A DNA stretch of 64,000 nucleotides from Diplonema japonicum (Eukaryota > Euglenozoa > Diplonemea > Diplonemida > Diplonemidae), in contig OZ025705.1 in assembly GCA_964019335.1 (NCBI GenBank), forward strand, positions 124,001 through 188,000, in the 5' to 3' direction. The position numbers and the translations under genes were made by a program. Below, piece after piece: positions 51,823 through 61,008 of the stretch. The notes below the pieces were generated by a model. The model made no database searches. It was given only the letters and a program-made list of their open reading frames with translations, and was not told the origin of the DNA. Within the stretch, counting starts at the first letter, position 1. Every line of letters begins with the position of its first letter.

Positions 51823-52149
51823 ATGGCCCTTCAGAGTGAAAAAATGGGTCTCACCGTGGAAAAAAATGCACCCAAAAAATGCACCCTTGAAAAACTTTTT
51901 TGGGATGGGGGTATTTTGACTATTTTTGGCCATTCCAGCCCCTTTAAATGCCACGGCGAAATAGCTACCCTGTATTACCTTACGAAAATCCCCAAAAAGC
52001 TGACCTGCGTGAAAAAAAACAGCAGTGAAAGCAGGGCCCTCGTGCAAAAAATTCGGGAACTCGAGTTAAATAATGACTCATTATTTGTCAATTTGGCAAT
52101 AAATAGCTATTTTAGTACTACAGATATTTTTATCCCCTTTATCCAATAG
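51823..52149 (+). other. Plus-strand open frame of 108 codons
   Basis: An ATG-to-stop plus frame in complex sequence encodes MALQSEKMGLTVEKNAPKK..., later ESRALVQKIRELELNN. The opposite strand is also open for 95 codons over much of it. It starts just after the exon copy and contains a perfect 19-bp palindrome (about 52069-52087). No family is recognised. It may belong to an insertion. Confidence 0.3.
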
Positions 52150-52370
52150 TTTTTTTTTTTTACCCCCTTTTTCTTTTTTTTAAAAAAGAAAAAGAGTTAG
52201 CCGTTTTTTTTTTCTCCCCCACCCCCCCCTTTTTTTTAAATCTTTTTTTTTTTTTGCGCCTTCCTTTTTTTTCCCCCCTTTAAAAAAAAGAGTCTTTAAA
52301 AAAATCAAAAACAAAAACAAAAAGGAGGAGACTTTAAAAAAAAAAAAAAGAAAAAACAAAACAAAAAAAA

Positions 52371-52412
52371 AATTCACTATGGTAGGAACGAAGTGGTTAG
52401 CAACGGCCCGCC
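52371..52412 (+). repeat. Family B repeat, copy 2
   Basis: It reads ATTCACTATGGTAGGAACG, then AAGTGGTTAGCAACGGCCCGC; two bases differ from copy 1 (9443-9484). It lies about 85 nt past the TMEM63 stop. Confidence 0.6.
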
Positions 52413-52496
52413 ATAAAATAAAAAAAAAAAATGGTGAGACGGATAAAAAAAAAAAATGAAAGTTAATCTTACAAAAAATAGGGGGTCTTTTTTTTT

Positions 52497-54761
52497 TCAC
52501 GCAGGCAATAGCTCCACATCTGTATCTTCATCACCAGCAAAAGTAGGGAAAGAAGGACGAGAGTCCATGAAGGGCGTGCCGTAGGCTTTATGTGTGACCG
52601 CAGGAAGTGCGAAAGGAGTGGGTATTCCGCCTTCTGTGTCCTCTGTATCGCTTTCATAACCGGTGGGATCGTCCAATAATTCAAGATTTTCATCTATTTC
52701 CAGCTCAATTCCAGAATCGCTTGACATCCCTCTTGGAGTCTGCAGAGGTGACAAATCAAAGTCCGAAACCAACTGCACATCTTCGTCCTGAAACTCGTTC
52801 ACCGACTGAGGGGATGATAAGACAGCGTTTTCACTGTTGGACCGTCTCCTCAAAACCCCCTCCGTGCAGCAGTGCTCTAAAGGATTCTTCACCGCAGCTG
52901 TGATGGCTACCAACAGCACGTAACCCAACAAACCCGATAATAGCACCAAATGCGCTGTATATTCCACCCTATCCTTTCTGAACACGAAGAAGCACACCGC
53001 GAATGCAATCGATGTGACAATGCTTATATGAACCATCAAAACAATAGTTCGTACAAGCCTACCGTAATGCACTGCGTCCAAAGTATTATGCCGGGTGTAT
53101 AAATATGTTTGGGCATGGTGGTGGTGGATCACCAACTTCAACACCACCAAGATGAACAGCATACATGATGCGAGGGGGGAGAACACGGCGAAGTTGAATC
53201 CCACTCCAAAGCAACTCAGAACTAAAGCATATTGCCAGGAGAACTCAAAGTCCCCCGCCCACGCCTCGCCCCGCCCCCCGTGCCATAAGTAACTTATCAG
53301 CTCGTACGGACGCCACAATTCGTACAAATTCCCCACCGTTCCGTAAACCTGCAGGAGGTTCACAAAGAACGCCCCGGCGTTTGGAAGAAACATATGTTTT
53401 ATCGACGCAGCTTGCAAACCCGCAACAGCAGAAATAGTGCTCAACGCTACCGCCGGAAGCACAAAAGTACACAACATCAAGTACGTGAAGATCCTCCATA
53501 TCACAAGCTGGCGTGTTTTAAACAAAGAAATCTGCGGTTGTATTTTAGTAACGTACTCGATAAGCAGAGGCGGTGCCAGCGTAAGTGTGAGGTACGTTAG
53601 GATGGGAAGGTAGTGAAGGACAAAAGGCGTGTCCGAGGTGTCCGTGAAAAACAACCGTAAAAATGTGACATGGATAGTAGCCTGTTCAAAGGCGGCGTAG
53701 ATTGCAGTAGGGGTGGAAAAGAACACCAACGCAACAACAAGAACAACATTAGCAGCAACGCTGTACACGGTACGGGGCTTACCAACATCCTGCCAACGAA
53801 TGTCATGAGGATGATGCGCACGGTCTACAACAATGCGTGCGTTGAACGGGGGGACTACAATATTCTTTTGTTTGAATGCCAGCCCGCTCCACACCATGGA
53901 CGAAAAAACCACGTGACCGAAGTTCTGTACTTCCTTAGGACGAGATTCTTCCCACCACGAGGTGATATCCTTCAACACAGCATCGCGGCCGCTTTCCTTC
54001 ACCTTCCGCAGTTTATCTTCCAACACCAGTCGTTTCCTTACATCGTGCGATAGATACACATCAACAACCCCACCCGGGCACACTGTTTCAAAGTACGCTC
54101 TAAGATCGCTTTTATCAACCCCGTGACTGGGGATGTTCATGAGCCGAAGGGTTTTCCCAACCAGCTTCTGATCGAGGATTGGGATGTTCTTAGCAGCTTC
54201 GGTGAAGAGCCTCACGAAATAAAGCGCGAAAAAAGTGTTAAGGAAGATGCCTGCGAGGTGGAAGAAAAGGAGAAGCGGAGTTTGTTCGATCCCGTGTATT
54301 GTCGTTTTGATAAAGTAATGGTCTTCTGATTGTGCCAGTGTGCTGTTGTCGGCGTCGAAATCGTCACGTGACGAGAAGAGATGAATTGGAAGGTAGATGC
54401 AAAGGCTGAGGAGGCCTATACTTGCCGCCAGTAAGCACAGCATTCTCATGAAGAGAAGGTATAGACCGGTGTCGGCGCCGTGTTTTGCCGAGATTTTCAA
54501 TACGGAGTCTGCTTTTGTTAGGGATATTAGCCAGACTCGGAAGCCCTTGTCCCACTCGTGGGTTAGGCCTGTTTCAACCACATTCCCAACTTTTCGGTAG
54601 AGCTTGTGGTTTCGCAGCCCGCACCACCACACCACCCCTCCTATCAAACAAACCGTGCAGTTCAACCAGAATAACAAGAACACCGTGCTGCCGTCGTGCA
54701 CTCCCTGAGACGTTGGGTCTGTGTACACCGGGACATTCCCCTCATTTGACCCACTGTCCAT
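52497..54761 (-). CDS. TMEM63/CSC1/OSCA-type mechanosensitive ion channel
   Basis: This 754-residue protein has about eleven predicted transmembrane helices in the CSC1/OSCA/TMEM63 order: one N-terminal helix (about 27-47), two more near 105 and 165, a cytosolic RNA-recognition-like domain (about 200-330) with the segment VVFSSMVWSGLAFKQ, then a DUF221 core (about 345-640) containing NAGAFFVNLLQVYG and PYELISYLWHGG. Family members are stretch-gated cation channels. The C-terminal 110 residues are acidic and Ser-rich, likely a regulatory tail. Single exon. The gene is bracketed by 86-bp direct repeats. The start is MDSGSNEG. Confidence 0.85.
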   Translation of the reverse strand: MDSGSNEGNVPVYTDPTSQGVHDGSTVFLLFWLNCTVCLIGGVVWWCGLRNHKLYRKVGNVVETGLTHEWDKGFRVWLISLTKADSVLKISAKHGADTGLYLLFMRMLCLLAASIGLLSLCIYLPIHLFSSRDDFDADNSTLAQSEDHYFIKTTIHGIEQTPLLLFFHLAGIFLNTFFALYFVRLFTEAAKNIPILDQKLVGKTLRLMNIPSHGVDKSDLRAYFETVCPGGVVDVYLSHDVRKRLVLEDKLRKVKESGRDAVLKDITSWWEESRPKEVQNFGHVVFSSMVWSGLAFKQKNIVVPPFNARIVVDRAHHPHDIRWQDVGKPRTVYSVAANVVLVVALVFFSTPTAIYAAFEQATIHVTFLRLFFTDTSDTPFVLHYLPILTYLTLTLAPPLLIEYVTKIQPQISLFKTRQLVIWRIFTYLMLCTFVLPAVALSTISAVAGLQAASIKHMFLPNAGAFFVNLLQVYGTVGNLYELWRPYELISYLWHGGRGEAWAGDFEFSWQYALVLSCFGVGFNFAVFSPLASCMLFILVVLKLVIHHHHAQTYLYTRHNTLDAVHYGRLVRTIVLMVHISIVTSIAFAVCFFVFRKDRVEYTAHLVLLSGLLGYVLLVAITAAVKNPLEHCCTEGVLRRRSNSENAVLSSPQSVNEFQDEDVQLVSDFDLSPLQTPRGMSSDSGIELEIDENLELLDDPTGYESDTEDTEGGIPTPFALPAVTHKAYGTPFMDSRPSFPTFAGDEDTDVELLPA

Positions 54762-55071
54762 GTGGAAGTGGCGAGGGGGGAGGGGTTTTTTTCTTCTTTT
54801 TTTTTTATATAGGATGTGTGTAACACCCCACACACACTGCCTTCTAGAGGTCCGGTAAAATAGTGTTTAAAAAAAAAAACACGACAAAAAAAAAGAAAAC
54901 ACAATAAAAAAAAAAAAAAAAAACAAGGGCGGGGCAAGGGACCAAACCAACACAATCTTTTTTTCTTGGAAGAAGGGATGTTATAAAAATGGAAGAGGTA
55001 GGGTTGGGGGAACAAATCCATCCCATCTTCTTTTTTTTTTCTTTTTCGGCCGTCTCTCTTCCCCCCCCCCC
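54762..55071. other. Intergenic segment between PH-like gene stop and TMEM63 start
   Basis: A and T runs with no convincing frame. Confidence 0.55.
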
Positions 55072-56591
55072 TTATTTTACTTCGGTGGCAATGAGTTTCC
55101 TGTGGGGTATTTCTTTTTTTTTTCTTCCCTTTCTCCATATATACCCGGTATTCATCCTGACCAATCTGTTGATCTCAGCAATGACAAGAAGGGACTCGAC
55201 AGAATCCTTGGTAGAGATGGCGAGCTGCGACTGTATTTATATATGGGTAAAATTCAAAATAGGGGTACAGAATTTAGCCCTTTTTTGGATTTGGCCATAA
55301 AATGACCTAAGGTGAGGAAGAACACCTCACGGTTGTCACCAAAACCACTCTGTGGGCCCATTCTTGGGTGTCAACAGTGATAGGCGCACGTATTTTGGGA
55401 ATACTTCCCTGTTTTTGTTGAACATATGGTGCGACTCTGGGAAACACTTCCAAAGCCAGGTCGTCGCATCCTTTTTCCTTCTAATGGACTTAAAAACGAG
55501 ATGCAGGTGTTTGGATACCCCTTAATCACGGCCATACCCTCCTATTCGGTCACGAAGAGACCCAAGAGAGCGATAGCAAAACTTCCTTTTGCAGGTTCGT
55601 CTGAAGGTCTGCCTATCTCCACTACTACCACCAGTGTTCAGGTGAAGCACGATGTAAGGGTCAGCACAAAACTCCTGGAAGACTCCCCAGATGAAGATGA
55701 CGAAGATAGTGGCAGTGATAGTGACGATTCTTCGACGGACGCGCAAGAGGGAAAAAAAGTGTGTTCACCCATTTTAGTGGTTCTCCCACCCCCCCCACTT
55801 GGTTCCTAGGGGGTCTGTGATGGCGAAAACCACCCAGAAACACCTCGGGAGGGCGTGGAAAGACATCAGGGCTCAATCCAGGGCTAAATTCTGTACCCCT
55901 ATTTTGAATTTTACCCATATATTTATTTCTATTTTTCTAAAAAAAAAAAAAAAAAAATCGTTTTGCAACACACCTGTCCATCGTTAAAACAAATTAACAA
56001 TGAGGTTGGGCTCGATTCTTTTCGCTGGATTCCCTGAAGAGCGCTAAAGAGGCACTTCGAGACCAACACGCTTTCAGAAGGCTGTGGAAGCTTCGCTACT
56101 CGAAAGGCAGTAGTCGAGAGTATGAGGAGGTGCGGTGTCGTGTCTGCACCCACAGTCACGAACAAATGAAATTGATAAATCTCCGGGGCGGGGATGAGAG
56201 TTGCCTCAAGCCTCTCGTGCCAGTAGTTGGTCAGAAGAGATTTGAATGTCAGAACCCAGTCATCTCTGTCGCCTTCGTTGTCAACTTGCAGTTCCCGGCA
56301 AGCTAGCTTAGGATGCCCTCCTTCCTTCCCGTTGAACCACCATACCATCAACCTCTTCGGGTTCGCTACGCATTTTTCCACAGAATGGATTGTGTTGTAC
56401 TCTTCCTTCCACGCTACCTTCTCGCTGTCATGGTGTATTTTGAACCACATCCCTGAGCACAGTGCGTAGTCCCACTTCGCCTCTTTCCCCCCGATCTTTA
56501 TCTTCGTCATCAGACCCCCTTTCACAAGCACGGCGTCGCGCACAGAAGGCACCGTGGACAGGTTCCGGGGTTGAACCACACCCTCTGTCAT
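55072..56591 (-). CDS. PH-like-domain protein with a transposon in its intron
   Basis: Two exons (55974-56591 and 55072-55230) encode 258 residues. The first 120 residues look like a PH domain (TKIKIGGKEAKWDYALCSGMWFKIHH cut short here: strands, then DWVLTFKSLLTNYW as the C-terminal helix); a second beta-rich domain follows. Exon 2 begins SQLAISTKDSVESLLVIAE, a helix that completes that second PH-like unit. The donor is GGACAG|GTGTGT and the acceptor ATACAG|TCGCAG; phase 0. The intron is 743 nt because a 680-bp TIR element sits in it; without it the intron would be 57 nt, like its neighbours. The last exon's 3' half is copied at 51732-51817. Lipid or protein binding is inferred. Confidence 0.65.
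55124..55209 (-). repeat. Exon segment matching 51732-51817 (direct repeat 2)
   Basis: This is the original position of the 86-bp repeat, inside the last exon of the PH-like gene. Confidence 0.85.
55241..55281 (+). repeat. Left terminal inverted repeat
   Basis: 41 bases, perfectly complementary to 55880-55920. Confidence 0.9.
55880..55920 (-). repeat. Right terminal inverted repeat
   Basis: 41 bases, perfectly complementary to 55241-55281. Confidence 0.9.
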
Positions 56592-56931
56592 CTTTTTTTT
56601 TTTTTTTGTTTCCCCCCCTTTTTTTTTCCCAAACGATGTCGGAGGAACAAAAAAAAAAATACTACTTTTTTTTTCCCATTTTTTTATTCTTCTTTTGCTT
56701 TCTTTTTTTTTTTTGTCTTTGCCGGATACTAGAAGGGAAAAAAAAAGAAACAAAATTATAGAAAGAAGGGGCAAAAAAGAGGGGGGGGGGGGGGAATCTC
56801 TCACAGGTTTTTAGAAAAGAAGAAAAAAAAACCCCCCTCCACAATACCCAAAAAAAAGTAGGTCCTTTGGGGCACTTATGCATAGCTCCGTTTCTCTTTT
56901 TTTTTTTTCCCTTTCTTTTTTCTTTCCCGTT
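56592..56931. other. Intergenic segment, 340 bp, no gene seen
   Basis: T, A and G runs only. Confidence 0.6.
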
Positions 56932-59900
56932 TTAAGGTTTTGTGAAGATGGGCTGCAAGTGTGGCACCACCTTCGACGCGAGAGAGTGCTGGATAGAAAA
57001 GGACTGCGGCTGTTCTTTCTTGAGCCTCCCGCCAGGGAGGAAGGTGACATGCTTGTGGCGGAGCTGCTCATTGATGGAATGCTTGCTATGCGGTGACATC
57101 AGAGTCCCGTCCACCGAGAGCTTGGTGAGGGCAACGTTGGCAGCGATAGCAGCGGCCAGCTGCGTCGACCCCACGTCGGTGATGTTGGTGTTGCTTAGAT
57201 TAATGGCCGTCAATGCGTTATTACACACCATCAAGCTGGCCACCTCCTCGGCGGTTCTGTCGCCGACAGAGGTCCCTGAAAGGTCCAGCTCCCTCACGTA
57301 TGTGTTGTACTTCAACGCATGCAGCAGCGGCTTCACATCTGAGTCTCGAATTTCCATACTGTTGGTCCTAACCCTGTTCACTACGGGGTCGTTCAGCGCT
57401 ATTTGGTGTGTCAAAGATGTGAGCCCTGTGCTGTCCGACGAGACGTGTATGCATCCATTCTCCCCTCCGGAAAACCTCACTGCCGACAACGGTGACTTCC
57501 CCGCAGCAGGCGGGAGCAGCGGCGGTGGAATGGCCCGCTCCTTTCCGAACAGCGACCTCACGTAGTTCCTCGGGACGTTGTGAATGGAATCTCCAAGGTT
57601 GATGTTGATGGTCTCGATGGAGGTGTCGTCTGCACGTGCCGGCGAGCGGGGATGCTTCCGCAGAGCATTCAACGGTCTTAGCTTCGAGTCCAGCATGCAC
57701 GTTGCCAGCAGTTCAATCCCTGCTCTTTGAGATGCTTCTTGTATGAACAGCTCTGCAAATTCCCGCCTTCCATGCAGTCTCATGAGGAGGCCCGTCCATT
57801 CTTCGGCGCCTGCCATGCTGGTGGCGATGCCCGTAAACGAGCCTGTTCTGCTCATCTGGTGTGTAAATCTCTCCTCGTCGACCTCCCTGACAAGATCCTC
57901 CTCCACGCGTGATAGGAGCTCCCTTGCGCGTCGCTTTTTTTCCTTTGTTGCCGTCTTGCACTTCCATCCATCCTTGATTCTGTTTGCAGCAAACACGCTC
58001 TGATCCTCGTCCATTCCAGACACGAACTCTTTGTACTCCACAAGCCGTTTTGCGTCGTCTCGTTTTGCCTCTTGTAGCTTCTCCTGGATCGCTTCCATCC
58101 CAGTTTGGCGCTGGTAGTCAATGGACCATCGCTCTGCCTTCTCGTTCCTGAAGAACCCGGACGAGATGACGATGTTGATCTTCCTCGTGAGGAGTCGCAG
58201 CTCGCACTGGTGCTGCAGCTGCGGGCGGGCCTTCTTCCAATTCTTTTGGATGATCTCCGCGCACCTGTTGTGGACCTCCTCTAGCCCCTTCGCCACGACG
58301 GTGGACCTTTCTATACATCCCCTGCCCACCTTTTGCAACAGGGCGCATCGCTTTTCTGCCGAGCGATACATCACCGCGACACGCATTCTGGCGACGCCCC
58401 CCATCACCATGCTATGGATCACAGACGAGGCTTCTTCCCGGAAACGGATCTCGAGGCGTGCCTGTCGTGCTTGGTACTGCGCGTGCTTTCGTGCTTTCCT
58501 TGCCAGGTGGACTCTGTAGTTGGACTGTATCATAAGCGCTGCTGCGTCACGCTGGCGGTTGGCGACGCTGGCCTCTTTTTCGTCACGGATGCCTTGTGCC
58601 TCGCGCCTCCCCAAGATACCCCTGTAAACTCGGGATAGAGTGGTGGCCATTTCCGTGCGTGTTTTTCGTATAGCGCCCACCTTCAGCCTCGCGAGAAAAC
58701 CTCTTGCTGCCCTTGTGAGCTCCAAGGCTGCCCCGTCGATGAACATCTGGTCCCATGCGACGTCACGTTCCCGTTGCAACGGCCGCGTGACGTCACGTCT
58801 TGTTAACATGGACCTGCAACCCGCTTGTATCTTCGTAGCTGCCATCTCTCTTCGCTCTGCTTCTCGTTGTTTTTTCTTTAGCACGGTCTTTGCTTGTCTT
58901 GATCGCTCATTTCTCTGAACCACCAAGCTGGCTATCCGCCGCCTCTCTGCCAACTCTTCGCTGGCTCTGATCCTTCTGCGCCGTCTGATCTCCTCTCGTG
59001 CTTGAAGGCTCTTTACGTTTCGCTGGATGACACTCGCAGCACGTTGCTGTGACAGTCGCCCCCTCACCATGCACCCTCGCGACGTTCTTTGCAGGAACGC
59101 AACAGCTTGTTTTCTTTCTTTTAATGTCCTCGCCTCGTGGCGCCCCGTCCTGCCTCTGAACCAGGACTGGATGATAGTGGCTGTCTCGTTGTTCAACCCC
59201 GCCTCCTTGTCAGCGGACGCAGCAGCCAGTAGAATCCTGAATTCGGCTCTGGCCTTGCAACCCTTGTAAAAGGCGGCTATTAAGTTCGCTGACTTCCTTC
59301 TTCTTTCCGTCTCGGTGGCTTCGAATATCACCCTGTCCTCCAGCTCGGTGATCGATTCTGTCACGCGTCTCTCCTGCCGCATCCGTGTCACGACGCACTC
59401 TGCGCTGTGCTGCCTCCACAGTTGCTGTATCTTCTCAGCCGAGTGGTTCAAGAACCTCTCCTCTTCTACATACATCTGGGCAACAAGGGCGTCTCGTATC
59501 ACCTTCCGTGCTACACGACGGGCCACCGTTTCCCTCCTTGCAAAACGGACCCGATACATACGCTGCATCGTGGCAGACGCTTCGTTTTCGACTTTTGCTT
59601 TGTACAGAGCGCGGCGTTTCTCTTTCATGTGACTTAGATGCTCCATTGCGCTGCGACGGCCTACAGCGCCCTTCATTCTGGGCACGATTCGCGTGGTCAT
59701 CATGAGCTTGGTTGTACGGTGCGCGTCGCTCAGGAAGCTTCTTGAGACAGACGCCCTCCCAACCCTTTGCAGGGTTTTGATGAGCTTGACCACTTTCTTC
59801 CGCATGTTGGTGTGCATGACAGCAAGGGAGTGCCTTGCGAAGGTTGTGAGCAGGGTAGCACGTCGATTCATACGTAGGTGAGATGTGTAGGTTTTCGCAG

Positions 59901-60627
59901 TGTGGCACTTGTAGGCTTGTTGGATGTACGAAGCTGCTTCATGCCTGCGAACGGCACCGAGAGCCTCTCGGTGGGCACGCAGCTTTGCATTAAGGTGCTT
60001 CTGTGCTTGTGCGGTTTTGAAGAAGTTCTGCACAACGAGGGCGCTCTCACTGAGCAGAACAGCGTGGCGGGTTGCGTTGCGCTGGCGGCGACGGAGAGAA
60101 GTTTTGTACCATGCCTGAATGAGCAGGGCAGAGGAGTCTCGGCGAGCAAGATGCATACGTACACGGTGGCACCGCCATGCGGATTGAATCGAGAGGACAG
60201 CTTCTTGCTGCCTGACGGACGTGAGGGATGCAACTCGCATGGAGCGGAGGACTGAAGTGTGCCGGCGGGAACGGCAGCTTCTGAAGAAGCACTGGAGAGT
60301 TGTTGCGGCTTTAGGGCGGCGTGTGTTGCGCTTGGCTTTTGTTGCCCTCCACTTCAGTTGGATGGCCACTGCGGCCCATCCTCTTTCCGCCGACATTGTC
60401 GCCTCCAGGTCCCGGGTCCTCTCTCTTCTTAGTTCTTTAGTTCTTTTCGTGGCACGCCACATCTTTTGGATCACCGTCACAAGTTCGATTCTGCATTCCC
60501 ACGCCTCCCTCTGCAACGAGAGTTCTCTGCACACTCTTCTCACAGTTGCCTCTTCCCTCCCTTTCACGCTTCTCCATTTGGTTTGTATTGTCAATGCCGC
60601 TTCATTCTCTATCTTAGCTGACACCAT
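56932..60627 (-). CDS. Large IQ-motif repeat protein with C-terminal LRR
   Basis: This 1,231-residue protein is mostly a long array of IQ-type motifs: units such as ALTIQTKWRSVKGR, AVLSIQSAWRCHRVRM, ATIIQSWFRGRTGR and ALMIQSNYRVHLARK recur through about residue 850, at least fifteen by eye. IQ motifs bind calmodulin or calmodulin-like light chains. The last 150 residues form leucine-rich repeats (VRELDLSGTSVGDRTAEE, ALTAINLSNTNITDVGS). Long IQ arrays with LRRs are common in cytoskeletal and flagellar proteins, so a Ca-dependent scaffold role is inferred. No motor domain is present. The ATG at 60627 (MVSAKIENE) is used; an upstream in-frame GTG at 60723 follows a TTTATTATTTAG acceptor-like sequence, where the mature mRNA may start. 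Single exon. Confidence 0.85.
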   Translation of the reverse strand: MVSAKIENEAALTIQTKWRSVKGREEATVRRVCRELSLQREAWECRIELVTVIQKMWRATKRTKELRRERTRDLEATMSAERGWAAVAIQLKWRATKAKRNTRRPKAATTLQCFFRSCRSRRHTSVLRSMRVASLTSVRQQEAVLSIQSAWRCHRVRMHLARRDSSALLIQAWYKTSLRRRQRNATRHAVLLSESALVVQNFFKTAQAQKHLNAKLRAHREALGAVRRHEAASYIQQAYKCHTAKTYTSHLRMNRRATLLTTFARHSLAVMHTNMRKKVVKLIKTLQRVGRASVSRSFLSDAHRTTKLMMTTRIVPRMKGAVGRRSAMEHLSHMKEKRRALYKAKVENEASATMQRMYRVRFARRETVARRVARKVIRDALVAQMYVEEERFLNHSAEKIQQLWRQHSAECVVTRMRQERRVTESITELEDRVIFEATETERRRKSANLIAAFYKGCKARAEFRILLAAASADKEAGLNNETATIIQSWFRGRTGRHEARTLKERKQAVAFLQRTSRGCMVRGRLSQQRAASVIQRNVKSLQAREEIRRRRRIRASEELAERRRIASLVVQRNERSRQAKTVLKKKQREAERREMAATKIQAGCRSMLTRRDVTRPLQRERDVAWDQMFIDGAALELTRAARGFLARLKVGAIRKTRTEMATTLSRVYRGILGRREAQGIRDEKEASVANRQRDAAALMIQSNYRVHLARKARKHAQYQARQARLEIRFREEASSVIHSMVMGGVARMRVAVMYRSAEKRCALLQKVGRGCIERSTVVAKGLEEVHNRCAEIIQKNWKKARPQLQHQCELRLLTRKINIVISSGFFRNEKAERWSIDYQRQTGMEAIQEKLQEAKRDDAKRLVEYKEFVSGMDEDQSVFAANRIKDGWKCKTATKEKKRRARELLSRVEEDLVREVDEERFTHQMSRTGSFTGIATSMAGAEEWTGLLMRLHGRREFAELFIQEASQRAGIELLATCMLDSKLRPLNALRKHPRSPARADDTSIETININLGDSIHNVPRNYVRSLFGKERAIPPPLLPPAAGKSPLSAVRFSGGENGCIHVSSDSTGLTSLTHQIALNDPVVNRVRTNSMEIRDSDVKPLLHALKYNTYVRELDLSGTSVGDRTAEEVASLMVCNNALTAINLSNTNITDVGSTQLAAAIAANVALTKLSVDGTLMSPHSKHSINEQLRHKHVTFLPGGRLKKEQPQSFSIQHSLASKVVPHLQPIFTKP

Positions 60628-60722
60628 AACAGGCAGAGACCGAGGGAGGGGAGAACCCCCCCTGGACGACCCGCCTTTTTGCTCTGTTGTGGTTTGGGGA
60701 GTGGTGTTCTCAACAAGATACA

Positions 60723-60735
60723 CTAAATAATAAAA
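60723..60735 (-). promoter_or_regulatory. Candidate trans-splice acceptor for the IQ protein mRNA
   Basis: The minus strand reads TTTATTATTTAG then TGTATC, 95 nt before the ATG at 60627. It fits a short-leader mRNA; inferred only. Confidence 0.3.
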
Positions 60736-61008
60736 GAATCAACTGAGAAATAAAAGAAAAGAGGATACTCTGAATCAAGGGTGGATCAAATATCCACCGC
60801 TCGACATTCGTACCTCTTGCGCCCATAATGGACCAGCTAGAGATGAGGTAGAGAAAGAACTAGACCACATGAAAGTGAAAGAATCACTCCGATTGTGGTA
60901 GACAATGTTTGCATTCGGATTTTCTTTTTTTTTTTTTTTTTGTTTTTTTTTTTCCCTTTTCTTTCATTTCTTTTTTCAAAGCCCCTTTAAACTTTTCTCT
61001 TCACACAT

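Larger units (their letters stand above)
51468..52496. other. Gene-poor segment with an exon copy and repeats
   Basis: It contains T runs, an 86-bp exact copy of the last exon of the PH-like gene (51732-51817), a plus-strand open frame (51823-52149) and a family B repeat (52371-52412). Confidence 0.6.
55235..55926 (+). mobile_element. Small DNA transposon (MITE-like) with 41-bp TIRs
   Basis: The element spans 55241-55920 (680 bp). Perfect 41-bp terminal inverted repeats (55241-55281 and 55880-55920) begin ATATGGGTAAAATTC. ATTTAT flanks both ends (55235-55240 and 55921-55926), a possible 6-bp target duplication; AT richness also allows a TA duplication with a TIR starting TGGGTAAAATTC. The interior has an acidic Ser/Asp-rich plus-strand frame of 127 codons (55426-55809) but no recognisable transposase. 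It is probably non-autonomous. Confidence 0.85.

Noticed and set aside
60628-60723. GTG-initiated extension of the IQ protein
   Set aside because: It is low-complexity Thr/Ser/Pro-rich and likely part of the 5' UTR after an acceptor-like TTTAG.
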